Source: an uncultured Bacilli bacterium (GTDB lineage: Bacteria; Bacillota_I; Bacilli_A; RF39; UBA660). Taken from it: DNA of 8,666 bases. The stretch covers positions 1-8,666 of the forward strand of contig CANPXI010000037.1 in NCBI GenBank assembly GCA_947585885.1, given 5' to 3'. The notes under the pieces are model-generated. The model had not been told where the DNA came from, did not search any database, and worked only from the letters and a program-made list of their open reading frames with translations. Both the position numbers and the translations under genes were made by a program. This document shows, piece by piece, positions 1 through 6,903 of this stretch; position 1 is the stretch's first letter, and every line of letters starts with the position of its first letter.

Positions 1-327
1 AGATGAAGTAGCATTTGCAGGGGAAAATATGGTACAAATTCACAAAATACTTATTACTATTTAAATAGCACTAATGGTAGTGTCGTGGGTGACAATTGGT
101 GGTGGACAATGGGTCCGTATTACTTCTACAGCGGCGACGCGTACGTGTTCAACGTGTGCGGTTCAGTTAGCCCTGGCTACTTGAGCGACATCACCGTCTT
201 CCGCAATACGCGCGTCGTGCGTCCAGTACTTTCTCTGAAATCTTGTGTTCAGTTGTCTGGTCAAGGAACAAGCAGTGATCCGTATATAGTCACAATAGAT
301 GATTCGTGCAAAAAAGCTGATAATTAA
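1..327 (+). CDS. 3' end of a putative secreted lectin-fold-like protein, frame apparently broken
   Basis: This is the C-terminal part of a gene that begins outside the window. The frame ending in TAA at 325-327 is open from position 7 and encodes a Y/N/W-rich segment with NWWWTMGPYYF, a VVRPVLSLKS strand and a final SDPYIVTIDD. From memory, this W-x-TM-SP ... VRPVxxLKS pattern occurs in large surface proteins of uncultured gut Firmicutes with FGE-sulfatase/C-type-lectin-like (DUF6273-type) repeats. Positions 2-22 in another frame read DEVAFAG, which is the piece I expect directly before GKYGTN in that family, so one base seems to be missing in the GGGG run at 20-23. A TGA at 4-6 closes the downstream frame. 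The GTG at 85 is internal and I see no Shine-Dalgarno sequence for it. The gene is partial and possibly a pseudogene, a phase variant or an assembly error. The exact ligand or role is unknown. Confidence 0.55.
118..222 (+). other. GC-rich, NNC-codon-rich block; candidate DGR variable region
   Basis: In the gene's frame, 22 of these 35 codons end in C (TAC, TTC, AGC, GAC, GGC, CGC, GTC and others) and 59 of 105 bases are G or C. All surrounding genes prefer codons ending in A or T. Adenine-directed mutagenesis of AAC/AAY codons in a template repeat leaves NNC codons of this kind. The block lies near the 3' end of a lectin-fold-like gene, where diversity-generating retroelement (DGR) variable regions normally lie. 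No template repeat, reverse transcriptase or Avd gene is visible here, so this is inference. Recent transfer of a GC-rich fragment is the alternative. Confidence 0.4.
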
Positions 328-349
328 AAAATTAGAAATATTGTTAAAT

Positions 350-379
350 GGGTAAGAAATTTTCTTACTCTTTTACTTT
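350..379 (+). terminator. Intrinsic terminator after the surface-protein gene
   Basis: The arms 350-358 (GGGTAAGAA) and 362-370 (TTCTTACTC) form a 9-bp stem including one G-U pair, with a 3-base loop. TTTT and a further T-rich stretch follow. It lies 22 bases after the stop codon and separates the surface-protein gene from rpsB. Confidence 0.75.
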
Positions 380-396
380 CTAAGCAAAATATTTAT

Positions 397-425
397 TTGC
401 AACTCATATAATATTATGATAAAAT
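397..425 (+). promoter_or_regulatory. Sigma-A-type promoter for rpsB-tsf
   Basis: A -35 TTGCAA (397-402), a 17-base spacer and a -10 TAAAAT (420-425) preceded by TG one base upstream (extended -10). The predicted transcription start is near 432, about 107 bases before rpsB. A TATAAT at 407-412 is closer to consensus but lacks a good -35. Confidence 0.55.
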
Positions 426-431
426 ACTAAT

Positions 432-538
432 TGGCTTTAAAAATAAGCACTTTTGAGAATTATTTTTACTAGTGCCTTTTAACAAGGTGTAAAAGTTTTG
501 AATCAAAAGGAAGTAATAACGAAAGGAAAGTGATAAAA
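432..538 (+). promoter_or_regulatory. rpsB 5' leader with local hairpins
   Basis: The leader of about 107 bases can form several small hairpins: GCACT/AGTGC (447-451 with 470-474), CCTT/AAGG just downstream, and TTTTG-AAT-CAAAA (495-507). The AAAGGA at 522-527 is the likely ribosome binding site. Ribosomal-protein leaders are often autoregulated, but I do not recognise a known S2 leader class here, so a regulatory role is only a suggestion. Confidence 0.3.
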
Positions 539-1474
539 ATGGCAGTAGTGTCAAAAAATTATTTATTAGAAGCTGGTGTTCACTTTGGACATCAAACAAA
601 AAGATGGAACCCTAAAATGAAAGAGTACATCTATACTTCAAGAGACGATATCTATATTATTGATCTTGAAAAAACAGTTGAAAAACTAGAAGAAGCTTAT
701 GCCGCATTATTTAAAGCCTGTGAAAATGGTGGTAAAGCATTATTCGTAGGAACTAAAAAACAAGCTCAAGAAGCAAGTATTGAAGAAGCAACAAGATGTG
801 GAGGTTACTATGTAACTGAACGTTGGTTAGGAGGAACACTTACTAACTTTAAAACAATAAGAGAAAGAATTAATAGACTTTCTGAAATTGAAAAAATGAA
901 AGAAGATGGTAAGTTTGAATTACTTCCTAAAAAAGAAGTTGCTAAACTAACTAAAGAATATGACAAATTAAATAAAATACTATGTGGTATAAGAGAAATG
1001 ACAAAATTACCACAAGCATTAATAATAACAGACCCTCGTATTGAAATAAATGCAATACGTGAAGCAAGACGTTTAGGTATCCCAGTTTTTGGTATCGTAG
1101 ATACTAATAGTGATCCAGATGACGTTGATTATGTAATCCCAGGTAACGACGATGCAGTTCGTGCTGTAAAAGTAGTACTAGGTGTACTTGCAAATGCAGT
1201 ATGTGAAGCAAATGGTTTACCACTTGAAGATTATGTAACAGAAGAAGAATTTGCAAAACCAAAAGCAAAAGAAAAAACTAAAAAAGAAGAAATTAAAGAA
1301 ATAGAAAAAGAAGTTGAAGAAACTGACGTAACTGAACCAACTGTTGAAGAAGCTAAAGAAGAAACTAAACTTGAAGATATGAAACTAGCAGAATTAAAAG
1401 CATTAGCAAAAGAAAAAGGCGTTAAAGGTTACAGCGCTATGAAAAAAGATGAACTAATAAGTTCATTAAAGTAA
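539..1474 (+). CDS. rpsB: 30S ribosomal protein S2 with C-terminal Rho-N-like extension
   Basis: S2 is a structural protein of the small ribosomal subunit, sitting at the back of the 30S head near the anti-Shine-Dalgarno region. Clear family motifs are GVHFGHQTKRWNPKM (13-27), VTERWLGGTLTNF (92-104), and PVFGIVDTNSDPDDVDYVIPG followed by NDDA (182-206). The ATG at 539 is chosen because AAAGGA lies 11 bases upstream. The in-frame GTG at 530 would leave almost no spacer. At 311 residues it is about 65 longer than a typical Bacillus S2. Residues 241-277 form a K/E-rich linker. Residues 278-311 (LEDMKLAELKALAKEKGVKG, then YSAMKKDEL) match the pattern of the Rho N-terminal/SAP-like helix-turn-helix that binds nucleic acid. 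It is co-transcribed with tsf, 16 bases downstream. The S2 identity is certain. The function of the added domain is inferred. Confidence 0.97.
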   Translation: MAVVSKNYLLEAGVHFGHQTKRWNPKMKEYIYTSRDDIYIIDLEKTVEKLEEAYAALFKACENGGKALFVGTKKQAQEASIEEATRCGGYYVTERWLGGTLTNFKTIRERINRLSEIEKMKEDGKFELLPKKEVAKLTKEYDKLNKILCGIREMTKLPQALIITDPRIEINAIREARRLGIPVFGIVDTNSDPDDVDYVIPGNDDAVRAVKVVLGVLANAVCEANGLPLEDYVTEEEFAKPKAKEKTKKEEIKEIEKEVEETDVTEPTVEEAKEETKLEDMKLAELKALAKEKGVKGYSAMKKDELISSLK

Positions 1475-1490
1475 TAAGGAGGAGTTAGTT

Positions 1491-2369
1491 ATGGATATAA
1501 AAGCAAGTGATGTAAAGCATCTACGTGACTTAACTGGTGCAGGAATGCTTGACTGTAAAAAAGCATTAACTGAAACAAATGGAGACGTAGATAAAGCAAT
1601 CGATTACCTAAGAGAAAAAGGTATAAGTAAAGCTGCTAAAAAAGCAGACAGAATCGCAGCAGAAGGACTAGCAAACATATTTATTGATGGAAACAAAGCA
1701 GTAGTAGTTGAAGTAAATAGTGAAACTGACTTTGTTGCAAAAAATAAAGAATTCATTGATATGGTAAATACTATAGGTGAAACTATTCTAAAAAGTAATG
1801 TAACTTCTTTAGATGAAGCGCTTAACCTAAGTACAGATAATGGAACAATTAATGATTTAATCATAAATGAAACAGCAACTATCGGAGAAAAATTATCTCT
1901 AAGAAGAATAGCCGTTGTAAATAAAAATGATGATGAAGTATTCGGTTCTTACTTACATATGGGAGGAAAAATTGCTTCACTTATAGTAGCAAAAGGAACA
2001 GATGAGTCTGTTGCTAAAGACGTTGCAATGCAAAGTGCTGCAATGCGCCCTAGCTACGTAAAAAGAGAAGATGTTCCTACGAGCGAAGTAGAACACGAAA
2101 AAAGTGTATTAAAAGAACAAGCCTTAACAGAAGGTAAAAAAGAGGAATTCGTAGATAAAATAATAACAGGAAGACTTGATAAATTTTATGAAGAAATTTG
2201 CTTACTAGATCAAGCATTTGTAAAAGATAGTGACTTAACAGTAAAAGGATACCTAGATAAATTCAACATGGACGTAACAAAAATGGTACGTTTCGAAGCT
2301 GGAGAAGGTATGGAAAAAAGAAGTGAAAACTTCGCAGAAGAAGTAAGAAGTCAAATCGAAAATGCGTAA
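1491..2369 (+). CDS. tsf: Elongation factor Ts
   Basis: EF-Ts is the cytoplasmic nucleotide-exchange factor that releases GDP from EF-Tu. At 292 residues it is of normal length. The N-terminal UBA-like module has LRDLTGAGMLDCKKAL near residues 11-26, followed by the TDFVAKN motif that contacts EF-Tu. The core has GEKLSLRRI, YLHMGGKIASL and AMQSAAMRPSYV. A strong AAGGAGG (1476-1482) precedes the ATG by 8 bases. The rpsB-tsf pairing is the usual bacterial order. The pyrH-frr genes that follow in many Firmicutes are not here. The stop codon overlaps the start of the next gene by 8 bases. Confidence 0.97.
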   Translation: MDIKASDVKHLRDLTGAGMLDCKKALTETNGDVDKAIDYLREKGISKAAKKADRIAAEGLANIFIDGNKAVVVEVNSETDFVAKNKEFIDMVNTIGETILKSNVTSLDEALNLSTDNGTINDLIINETATIGEKLSLRRIAVVNKNDDEVFGSYLHMGGKIASLIVAKGTDESVAKDVAMQSAAMRPSYVKREDVPTSEVEHEKSVLKEQALTEGKKEEFVDKIITGRLDKFYEEICLLDQAFVKDSDLTVKGYLDKFNMDVTKMVRFEAGEGMEKRSENFAEEVRSQIENA

Positions 2370-2970
2370 AGTAAAAAAGAAACAAAATAATAATTTAATA
2401 AAAGGAAGCCTGTGTATATTAACCGGGCTTCTTTTATCTGTATTTGCATACTTTGATGCTAAAATAGATAAAAATAATATTTCCTTAATGGGTTATACAG
2501 AAAACACTGTTTTTACAAATGTAAATAACTACGAATTATTAAGAGTATTAAATAAAGAAACAGGGGTAGTTTTGATAATAAATAATAAAGAATATATGAA
2601 TAAATTAGTTAACATCTTACATAGCTTAAACAATGGTAACAAAATATATGTATACAATATAAAAAACGAAGAGTTAATTTTGGGCTTAAATAAAAATGAT
2701 GAAATAGTAGTAAAACAAGAAGCAACAGAATTCTATAACATACTAGTAAATAAACTAGGTGCTTATAGTGAAAAATACACACTAACTACTAAAGATGGAA
2801 AAATAAAAGAAACAGGAAAAAGAAAAATAAATACACCAATGGTATTATTTGTTCAAAATGGCAAAATTTTATATAGCCATTACATATCAGGTAAAGAAAA
2901 AGATGATGACGAACTTATAAATATATATAAAAAAGGATATATTATATTAAACAAAGATTATAGTTCTTAA
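2362..2970 (+). CDS. Membrane-anchored thioredoxin-fold-like protein lacking CXXC
   Basis: A 202-residue protein. The basic N-terminus (RKVKKK) and a single hydrophobic helix at about 13-30 suggest an N-in membrane anchor with the rest outside. The outer part has the order of a thioredoxin fold: a strand ETGVVLIINN (66-75), a helix MNKLVNILHSL, a strand KIYVYNI, then INTPMVLFVQNGKILYSHY (156-174) with the expected cis-proline at 159. The place where CXXC should be reads NNKEYMN. The only cysteine, C18, lies inside the anchor, so redox activity is unlikely. I infer a structural or binding role and do not know the partner. The start ATG overlaps the tsf stop (ATGCGTAA) and has only a weak ribosome binding site, suggesting translational coupling. 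A terminator-like hairpin lies inside the first codons. Confidence 0.7.
   Translation: MRKVKKKQNNNLIKGSLCILTGLLLSVFAYFDAKIDKNNISLMGYTENTVFTNVNNYELLRVLNKETGVVLIINNKEYMNKLVNILHSLNNGNKIYVYNIKNEELILGLNKNDEIVVKQEATEFYNILVNKLGAYSEKYTLTTKDGKIKETGKRKINTPMVLFVQNGKILYSHYISGKEKDDDELINIYKKGYIILNKDYSS
2401..2436 (+). terminator. Terminator-like hairpin inside the start of the gene after tsf
   Basis: The arms GAAGCCTG (2405-2412) and CGGGCTTC (2424-2431) pair over 8 bp with one G-U pair. AAAG lies on one side and TTTTAT on the other. This is a standard intrinsic terminator placed 35 bases after tsf, yet it lies within codons of the downstream open frame. It could terminate most rpsB-tsf transcripts and lower expression of the next gene. 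Confidence 0.6.
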
Positions 2971-2987
2971 AGACTATAATTTTTTTT
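2958..2987 (+). terminator. Intrinsic terminator ending the rpsB operon
   Basis: A 7-bp stem TTATAGT/ACTATAA (2958-2964 with 2973-2979) with an 8-base loop, followed by eight T residues (2980-2987). It overlaps the stop codon of the thioredoxin-like gene. It isolates the rpsB operon from mraZ. Confidence 0.8.
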
Positions 2988-3020
2988 CTAAAAAAATGTA
3001 AATAAATGACAATATACCTC

Positions 3021-3049
3021 TTTACAAATTTATATTACTAGAGTAAAAT
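3021..3049 (+). promoter_or_regulatory. Promoter of the mraZ-rsmH-ftsL-pbpB operon
   Basis: A -35 TTTACA (3021-3026), a 17-base spacer and a -10 TAAAAT (3044-3049). The predicted start near 3056 falls within the MraZ box array, so bound MraZ would block initiation or early elongation. Confidence 0.55.
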
Positions 3050-3089
3050 AATGGTAGATAGTGGAATGAAGTGGAAGAAAGTGGGGGAG
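3050..3089 (+). promoter_or_regulatory. MraZ operator: four 10-bp direct repeats
   Basis: AGTGGR cores occur at 3060, 3070 and 3080, with a degenerate AATGGT at 3050, all exactly 10 bp apart. MraZ is known to bind tandem TGGG/AAAGTG-type boxes with one-turn spacing upstream of its own gene in Escherichia coli and Mycoplasma. The position next to mraZ makes autoregulation very likely. The last box merges with the GGGGGAG ribosome binding site, so binding could also affect translation-initiation sequences at the DNA level. Confidence 0.75.
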
Positions 3090-3095
3090 TTAAAA

Positions 3096-3536
3096 ATGCT
3101 AATTGGAGAATACCATCACAGTATTGATGAAAAAGGTAGAATTATTCTTCCGTCAAAATATAGAAGTGAAATAGGCAAAGAGTTCATAATAACAAGAGGA
3201 CTTGATAAATGCTTATTCATTTATTCAAAACCTGAATGGGAAAAAATAGTTAGCAAATTAAGTTCACTACCTTTCACAAAAAAAGACGCAAGAGATTTTT
3301 TAAGATTTTTCTTAAGCGGCGCTACTGTCTGTGAATTCGACAAACAAGGTCGAATCAATATTACCTCACCATTAGTTCATTACGCCGGTTTAAAAAAAGA
3401 CTGTGTAATAATCGGCGTAAATGAACGATTAGAAATTTGGGATGAGGAAACATTTAATACTTTCTTAAAAACAAATGAAGAAAACTTTAGTAATGTAGCA
3501 GAAAACTTATTTGAAATAGGTGATTTTAATGCATAA
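3096..3536 (+). CDS. mraZ: Transcriptional regulator MraZ
   Basis: MraZ is a DNA-binding protein that forms ring-shaped oligomers and controls the dcw cluster. This copy has 146 residues, the usual size, with two SpoVT/AbrB-like halves each carrying a D-x-x-G-R motif: DEKGRIILPSKYR (11-23) and DKQGRINIT (82-90). The ATG at 3096 is chosen because MLIGEYHHSIDEKGR matches the normal start of the family and GGGGGAG lies 7-8 bases upstream. A longer in-frame start at 3051 would translate the operator repeats and should be rejected. It is the first gene of the operon and overlaps rsmH by 8 bases (ATGCATAA). It probably represses its own operon through the boxes immediately upstream. Confidence 0.95.
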   Translation: MLIGEYHHSIDEKGRIILPSKYRSEIGKEFIITRGLDKCLFIYSKPEWEKIVSKLSSLPFTKKDARDFLRFFLSGATVCEFDKQGRINITSPLVHYAGLKKDCVIIGVNERLEIWDEETFNTFLKTNEENFSNVAENLFEIGDFNA

Positions 3537-4431
3537 AAGTGTATTACTAGAAGAAAGTATTGATGGCTTAAACATAAAAAAGAGTGGTAAATATATTGAT
3601 GCAACTCTAGGATATGCTGGTCACTCAAAGGAAATATTAAAGAGATTAGAAACTGAGGGGTTTTTATTCGCCTTTGATCAAGATGAAACTGCTGTAAAAA
3701 AAAGTGAAGAACTTTTAAGTAAAATAAGTAAGAACTATAAAATTTTTCATACTAATTTTAAAAATATGAAAGATTTTGTAAAAGAACAAGTTGATGGAAT
3801 ACTTTTTGATTTAGGTGTAAGTAGTCCAGAACTTGATGATGCATCTCGTGGTTTCAGTTTCCATAAAGATGGTCCACTTGATATGAGAATGGACAAAAGA
3901 AGTACAAAAACAGCATATGACGTAGTAAATAACTATAGACTAGATGAATTAATAAACTTACTATACTGCTATGGTGAAGAAGCAAATGCAAAAAGCATAG
4001 CTAAAGCTATAGTAAATAATAGACCAATAAATACTACTCTAGAACTAGCTGAAATAATAAAGTCTAGTGTACCTGAAAGTTACAGAAACAAAAGTAACCC
4101 ATGTAGAAAAACATTTCAAGCTATAAGAATAGAAGTAAATGATGAACTAAAAGTTCTTGAGTCTTCTCTAAAAGATGCATTTGATTTATTAAATTCTGGC
4201 GGTAGACTTTGTGTAATATCATTTCATTCATTGGAAGATAGAATCGTAAAAGAATATTTTAGAACTCTTACAACTGATAATGTTTTAGCAAAAAATCTTC
4301 CAGTAGTACCAGACGAACTAAAGAAAAAAGCAGTATTAATAACAAAAAAGCCAATAACTCCTAGTGATAGTGAGTTAAATATAAATAATAGAAGCAGAAG
4401 TGCAAAACTAAGAATAATAGAAAAAATATAA
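3529..4431 (+). CDS. rsmH: 16S rRNA (cytosine-1402-N4)-methyltransferase RsmH
   Basis: RsmH (MraW) uses S-adenosylmethionine to N4-methylate C1402 in the ribosomal P site. At 300 residues the length is normal. Visible motifs are HKSVLLEES (2-10), the SAM-binding loop DATLGYAGHS (24-33, where many homologues have GGGGHS), FAFDQD (47-52), ILFDLGVSSP (91-100), RGFSF...GPLDMRMD (107-122), NPCRKTFQAIRIEVN (190-204), GGRLCVISFHSLEDR (224-238) and NNRSRSAKLR (286-295). The ATG at 3529 is preferred over the GTG at 3520 because AGGTGAT (3518-3524) is correctly spaced for it. It overlaps the mraZ stop, implying coupled translation. ftsL follows within 14 bases. Confidence 0.96.
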   Translation: MHKSVLLEESIDGLNIKKSGKYIDATLGYAGHSKEILKRLETEGFLFAFDQDETAVKKSEELLSKISKNYKIFHTNFKNMKDFVKEQVDGILFDLGVSSPELDDASRGFSFHKDGPLDMRMDKRSTKTAYDVVNNYRLDELINLLYCYGEEANAKSIAKAIVNNRPINTTLELAEIIKSSVPESYRNKSNPCRKTFQAIRIEVNDELKVLESSLKDAFDLLNSGGRLCVISFHSLEDRIVKEYFRTLTTDNVLAKNLPVVPDELKKKAVLITKKPITPSDSELNINNRSRSAKLRIIEKI

Positions 4432-4444
4432 AAGGGTGATAATT

Positions 4445-4726
4445 ATGAAAAAAAGAAAAATGTTAAGAGGAGAAAAAATATTACATTTATTAATAGGTTT
4501 ACTTATAATAGGTAATGTATTTGGACAATCTTTTTCTATGGCGCTTTTATCAAAAACTAACATAGAAGTAGAAAGTATGAAACAAAAAATATCTAAACAA
4601 CAAGACTTAAACCAAAGTCTAGAAATGAAAATAAATGAACTAGCTTCATTTAATAACGTTGAAGCAGTTGCAAGTAACTACGGACTAGAGTATAATAATA
4701 ATAACATAAGAGTAATAAACGAATAA
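4445..4726 (+). CDS. ftsL: Cell division protein FtsL-like
   Basis: A 93-residue single-pass membrane protein with the FtsL plan. It has a short basic cytoplasmic tail (MKKRKMLRGEK), one membrane helix at about 12-34, then an external coiled coil at about 40-67 and a short tail ending NNIRVINE. FtsL joins DivIC/FtsB and DivIB/FtsQ to activate the septal transglycosylase and PBP. Sequence conservation in this family is low, so the call rests on size, topology and position between rsmH and the PBP gene. The ATG at 4445 is used because AAGGGTG (4432-4438) is well placed. The GTG at 4436 lies inside that ribosome binding site. Confidence 0.85.
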   Translation: MKKRKMLRGEKILHLLIGLLIIGNVFGQSFSMALLSKTNIEVESMKQKISKQQDLNQSLEMKINELASFNNVEAVASNYGLEYNNNNIRVINE

Positions 4727-4739
4727 GGGAAGTGGTCTT

Positions 4740-6872
4740 TTGAAAAAAGCAAGAACTGTAAAAATTAATCGTATTTTTATATTAGTTGTTGTTTTTTTAT
4801 TTGCGGCTATAATCGTAAAACTTTCTTTTGTTGCATTAAGTCCTAAAGTAGATGGAATAAACTTAACAGAATTTGCAAGTAACAGAAACACAGTAAAAGA
4901 AACAATAGTCGCTGAACGTGGTGCAATATATGATGCGCTTGGTAACGTTCTAGCAATAAATGTAAATAGTTACACAGTATATGCAGTTTTATCTGATAAA
5001 TGGACAACAGACCCAGAAAACCCACAACACGTAGTAGATAAAGAAAGAACAGCAAAAGAACTAAGTCCACTAATAAATATGAGTGAAAAAGCTATACTAG
5101 ATTTACTAAACACAGAAGACGTATATCAAGTAGAACTAGGCCCTGGTGGAAGAGGTATAACAGAACTTCTAAAAGAAACAATAGAAAAACTAGAACTTCC
5201 TGGAATAGGTTTTACAAAAAGTACAAGAAGATATTATCCAAATGGTGACTTCTTAAGTTATACTTTAGGATATGCAAAAACAAATGAAGACGGTTCAGTC
5301 TCAGGTGAAATGGGTCTTGAACTTGCTTTTGATAAAGAACTAACAGGTAAAAATGGAAGTCGTGAATACCAAAGTGACATATATGGATATAAAATTGCAA
5401 ACACAAAAGAAAACGTAACAAAAGCAAAAAATGGAAAAGACATATATCTAACAATAGACACAAATATTCAAATGTTTGCTGAACAAGCAATAACAAAAAT
5501 GGAATCAGCAAGTTACCTAGAATGGGCAACAATAAGTGTAGTAAATGCAAAAACTGGTGAAATACTAGGTGTTGCTTCAAACCCAAGTTTTGACCCTAAC
5601 ATAAAAGAAATAAAAAGTTACTATGACCCATTTGTCTCATACACTTATGAACCAGGTTCAACTATGAAAACATTTTCTTTCATGGCTGCAATAGAAAATA
5701 ACCTATATAATGGAAACGAGTACTATAACTCAGGTTACATAAATATTGGTGAATACACAATACGTGACTGGAACGTCTGGGGATGGGGTAGAATTACTTT
5801 TGACCAAGGTTTCTATGGAAGCTCAAACGTGGCTGCATCCCTTTTATCTCAAAGACTAGGTAAAAACAAACTAAAAGACTTCTATACAAAACTAGGTTAT
5901 GGTAAAAAAGTAGGAATAGGACTTCCTAACGAACAAGCAGGACTTTTAGACTTTAACTACGAAATAGAAGTTGCAAATGCTTCATTTGGTCAAGGTATGA
6001 CAGTAACTCCAGTACAAATGGTACAAGCCTTAACTGCAATAGCAAACGATGGTGTAATACTAAAACCATACATTATAAAAAAAGTAGTGGACCCAGAAAC
6101 AGGTGAAGTAGTACTTGAAAACAAAAGAACAGAAGTAAGAAAAGTAGCTTCAACTGACACAATAAATAAAATACATAAAATGCTCTATGGTGTAGTTAAT
6201 TCAAACGAAGTAATGGCTTCAGGAACAGCATACAAAACTAGTATAGTAACAACTATGGGTAAAACAGGAACAGCCCAAATTGCATCTCCTAATGGTGGTT
6301 ACCTAACAGGATGGACAGACTACGTAAGAAGTTTTGAAGGTTTATTCCCATATGAAGACCCACAAATAATCGTATATGTAGCCGCAAGTAAAATATCAGA
6401 TCAAAACAAAATAAGTGATGCAGTAAAAACTCTAATAGAAGACGTAAGCACATACTTAGGAATAGTAGATGGAAAAGTAAAAGAATCATATGAAACAATA
6501 AAAGTTTCTTCATACATAAACAAAAACATAAAAGACGTACAAGAAGAATTAAAGGGAAAAAACATATCTATCGTGCAAATTGGTAATGGAGATAAAATAA
6601 TAAAACAATATCCAGAAAAAAATAAAAACCTAAACATAAACGATAAACTATTTCTTCTAACAAATGATACTAACTTAACATACACTAACCTTAATAACTA
6701 TAGTAGAAGTGACTTAGTAGAATATGGAAAACTACTAGGAGTAAACTTCACATTTAATGGTTATGGATATGCAAAAAACCTAAACTTACAAAATAGAAAA
6801 GTAGTAAAAGGTGAAACAATAGAAGTAACACTTGAACCAAAATATGTAACTAAAACCTCTAATTCGACATAA
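4740..6872 (+). CDS. pbpB: Class B penicillin-binding protein (FtsI/PBP2B type) with PASTA domains
   Basis: A septal peptidoglycan transpeptidase of 710 residues, anchored by one N-terminal helix (about 11-33). The dimerisation domain starts around ERGAIYDALGNVLA (59-72). The transpeptidase domain has the nucleophile in STMK (S307, K310), the SxN motif S361-S-N363 and KTGTAQ from K508. The tail, about 585-645 and 648-702, contains two diverged PASTA-like repeats (..YINKNIKDVQEELKGK.. and ..YSRSDLVEYGKLLG..), as in PBP2B, PBP2x and SpoVD. The start is TTG at 4740 with AAGGGA 9 bases upstream. No ATG is near the expected N-terminus, so weak initiation is likely. It follows ftsL by 13 bases and ends the operon, with no obvious terminator after it. 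SpoVD is a less likely identity given the position directly after ftsL. Confidence 0.93.
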   Translation: MKKARTVKINRIFILVVVFLFAAIIVKLSFVALSPKVDGINLTEFASNRNTVKETIVAERGAIYDALGNVLAINVNSYTVYAVLSDKWTTDPENPQHVVDKERTAKELSPLINMSEKAILDLLNTEDVYQVELGPGGRGITELLKETIEKLELPGIGFTKSTRRYYPNGDFLSYTLGYAKTNEDGSVSGEMGLELAFDKELTGKNGSREYQSDIYGYKIANTKENVTKAKNGKDIYLTIDTNIQMFAEQAITKMESASYLEWATISVVNAKTGEILGVASNPSFDPNIKEIKSYYDPFVSYTYEPGSTMKTFSFMAAIENNLYNGNEYYNSGYINIGEYTIRDWNVWGWGRITFDQGFYGSSNVAASLLSQRLGKNKLKDFYTKLGYGKKVGIGLPNEQAGLLDFNYEIEVANASFGQGMTVTPVQMVQALTAIANDGVILKPYIIKKVVDPETGEVVLENKRTEVRKVASTDTINKIHKMLYGVVNSNEVMASGTAYKTSIVTTMGKTGTAQIASPNGGYLTGWTDYVRSFEGLFPYEDPQIIVYVAASKISDQNKISDAVKTLIEDVSTYLGIVDGKVKESYETIKVSSYINKNIKDVQEELKGKNISIVQIGNGDKIIKQYPEKNKNLNINDKLFLLTNDTNLTYTNLNNYSRSDLVEYGKLLGVNFTFNGYGYAKNLNLQNRKVVKGETIEVTLEPKYVTKTSNST

Positions 6873-6879
6873 ATCGACA
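6863..6879 (+). promoter_or_regulatory. Tandem Spo0A boxes upstream of the sirA-like gene
   Basis: TTCGACA at 6863-6869 is an exact reverse complement of the 0A box TGTCGAA. ATCGACA at 6873-6879 has one mismatch. They are exactly 10 bp apart in the same orientation, the spacing used by tandem Spo0A binding. The first box overlaps the last two sense codons and the start of the stop codon of pbpB. In Bacillus subtilis, sirA is directly activated by phosphorylated Spo0A, so the context agrees. Confidence 0.6.
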
Positions 6880-6885
6880 CATAAA

Positions 6886-6903
6886 TATAATATACTCTAT
6901 AAT
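6886..6903 (+). promoter_or_regulatory. -10 elements of the sirA-like promoter
   Basis: Candidate -10 hexamers are TATAAT (6886-6891), TATACT (6891-6896) and TATAAT (6898-6903). No TTGACA is present. Any of these -10 elements would place its -35 region over or between the 0A boxes, as at Spo0A-activated promoters. The second TATAAT also forms a hairpin with ATTATA (6908-6913) around the GGTG ribosome binding site, but using it as a promoter would make the message almost leaderless. Confidence 0.4.

Noticed and set aside
20..28. Programmed -1 ribosomal frameshift at the GGGGAAAA tract
   Set aside because: The codons in frame (GCA GGG GAA AAT) do not form an X-XXY-YYZ slippery heptamer, so mutation, transcript slippage or assembly error is likelier.
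85..327. An independent 80-residue protein starting at GTG 85
   Set aside because: The frame is open upstream to position 7, no Shine-Dalgarno sequence is present, and the sequence is the tail of a larger protein.
3336..3342. Another exact TTCGACA (0A box) inside mraZ
   Set aside because: It lies within conserved coding sequence (the EFDKQGR region), is single, and one exact 7-mer match is expected by chance in a window of this size.
5212..5586. 124-codon minus-strand open frame in pbpB
   Set aside because: It lies entirely inside a conserved PBP gene and consists of low-complexity L/F/H-rich shadow sequence.
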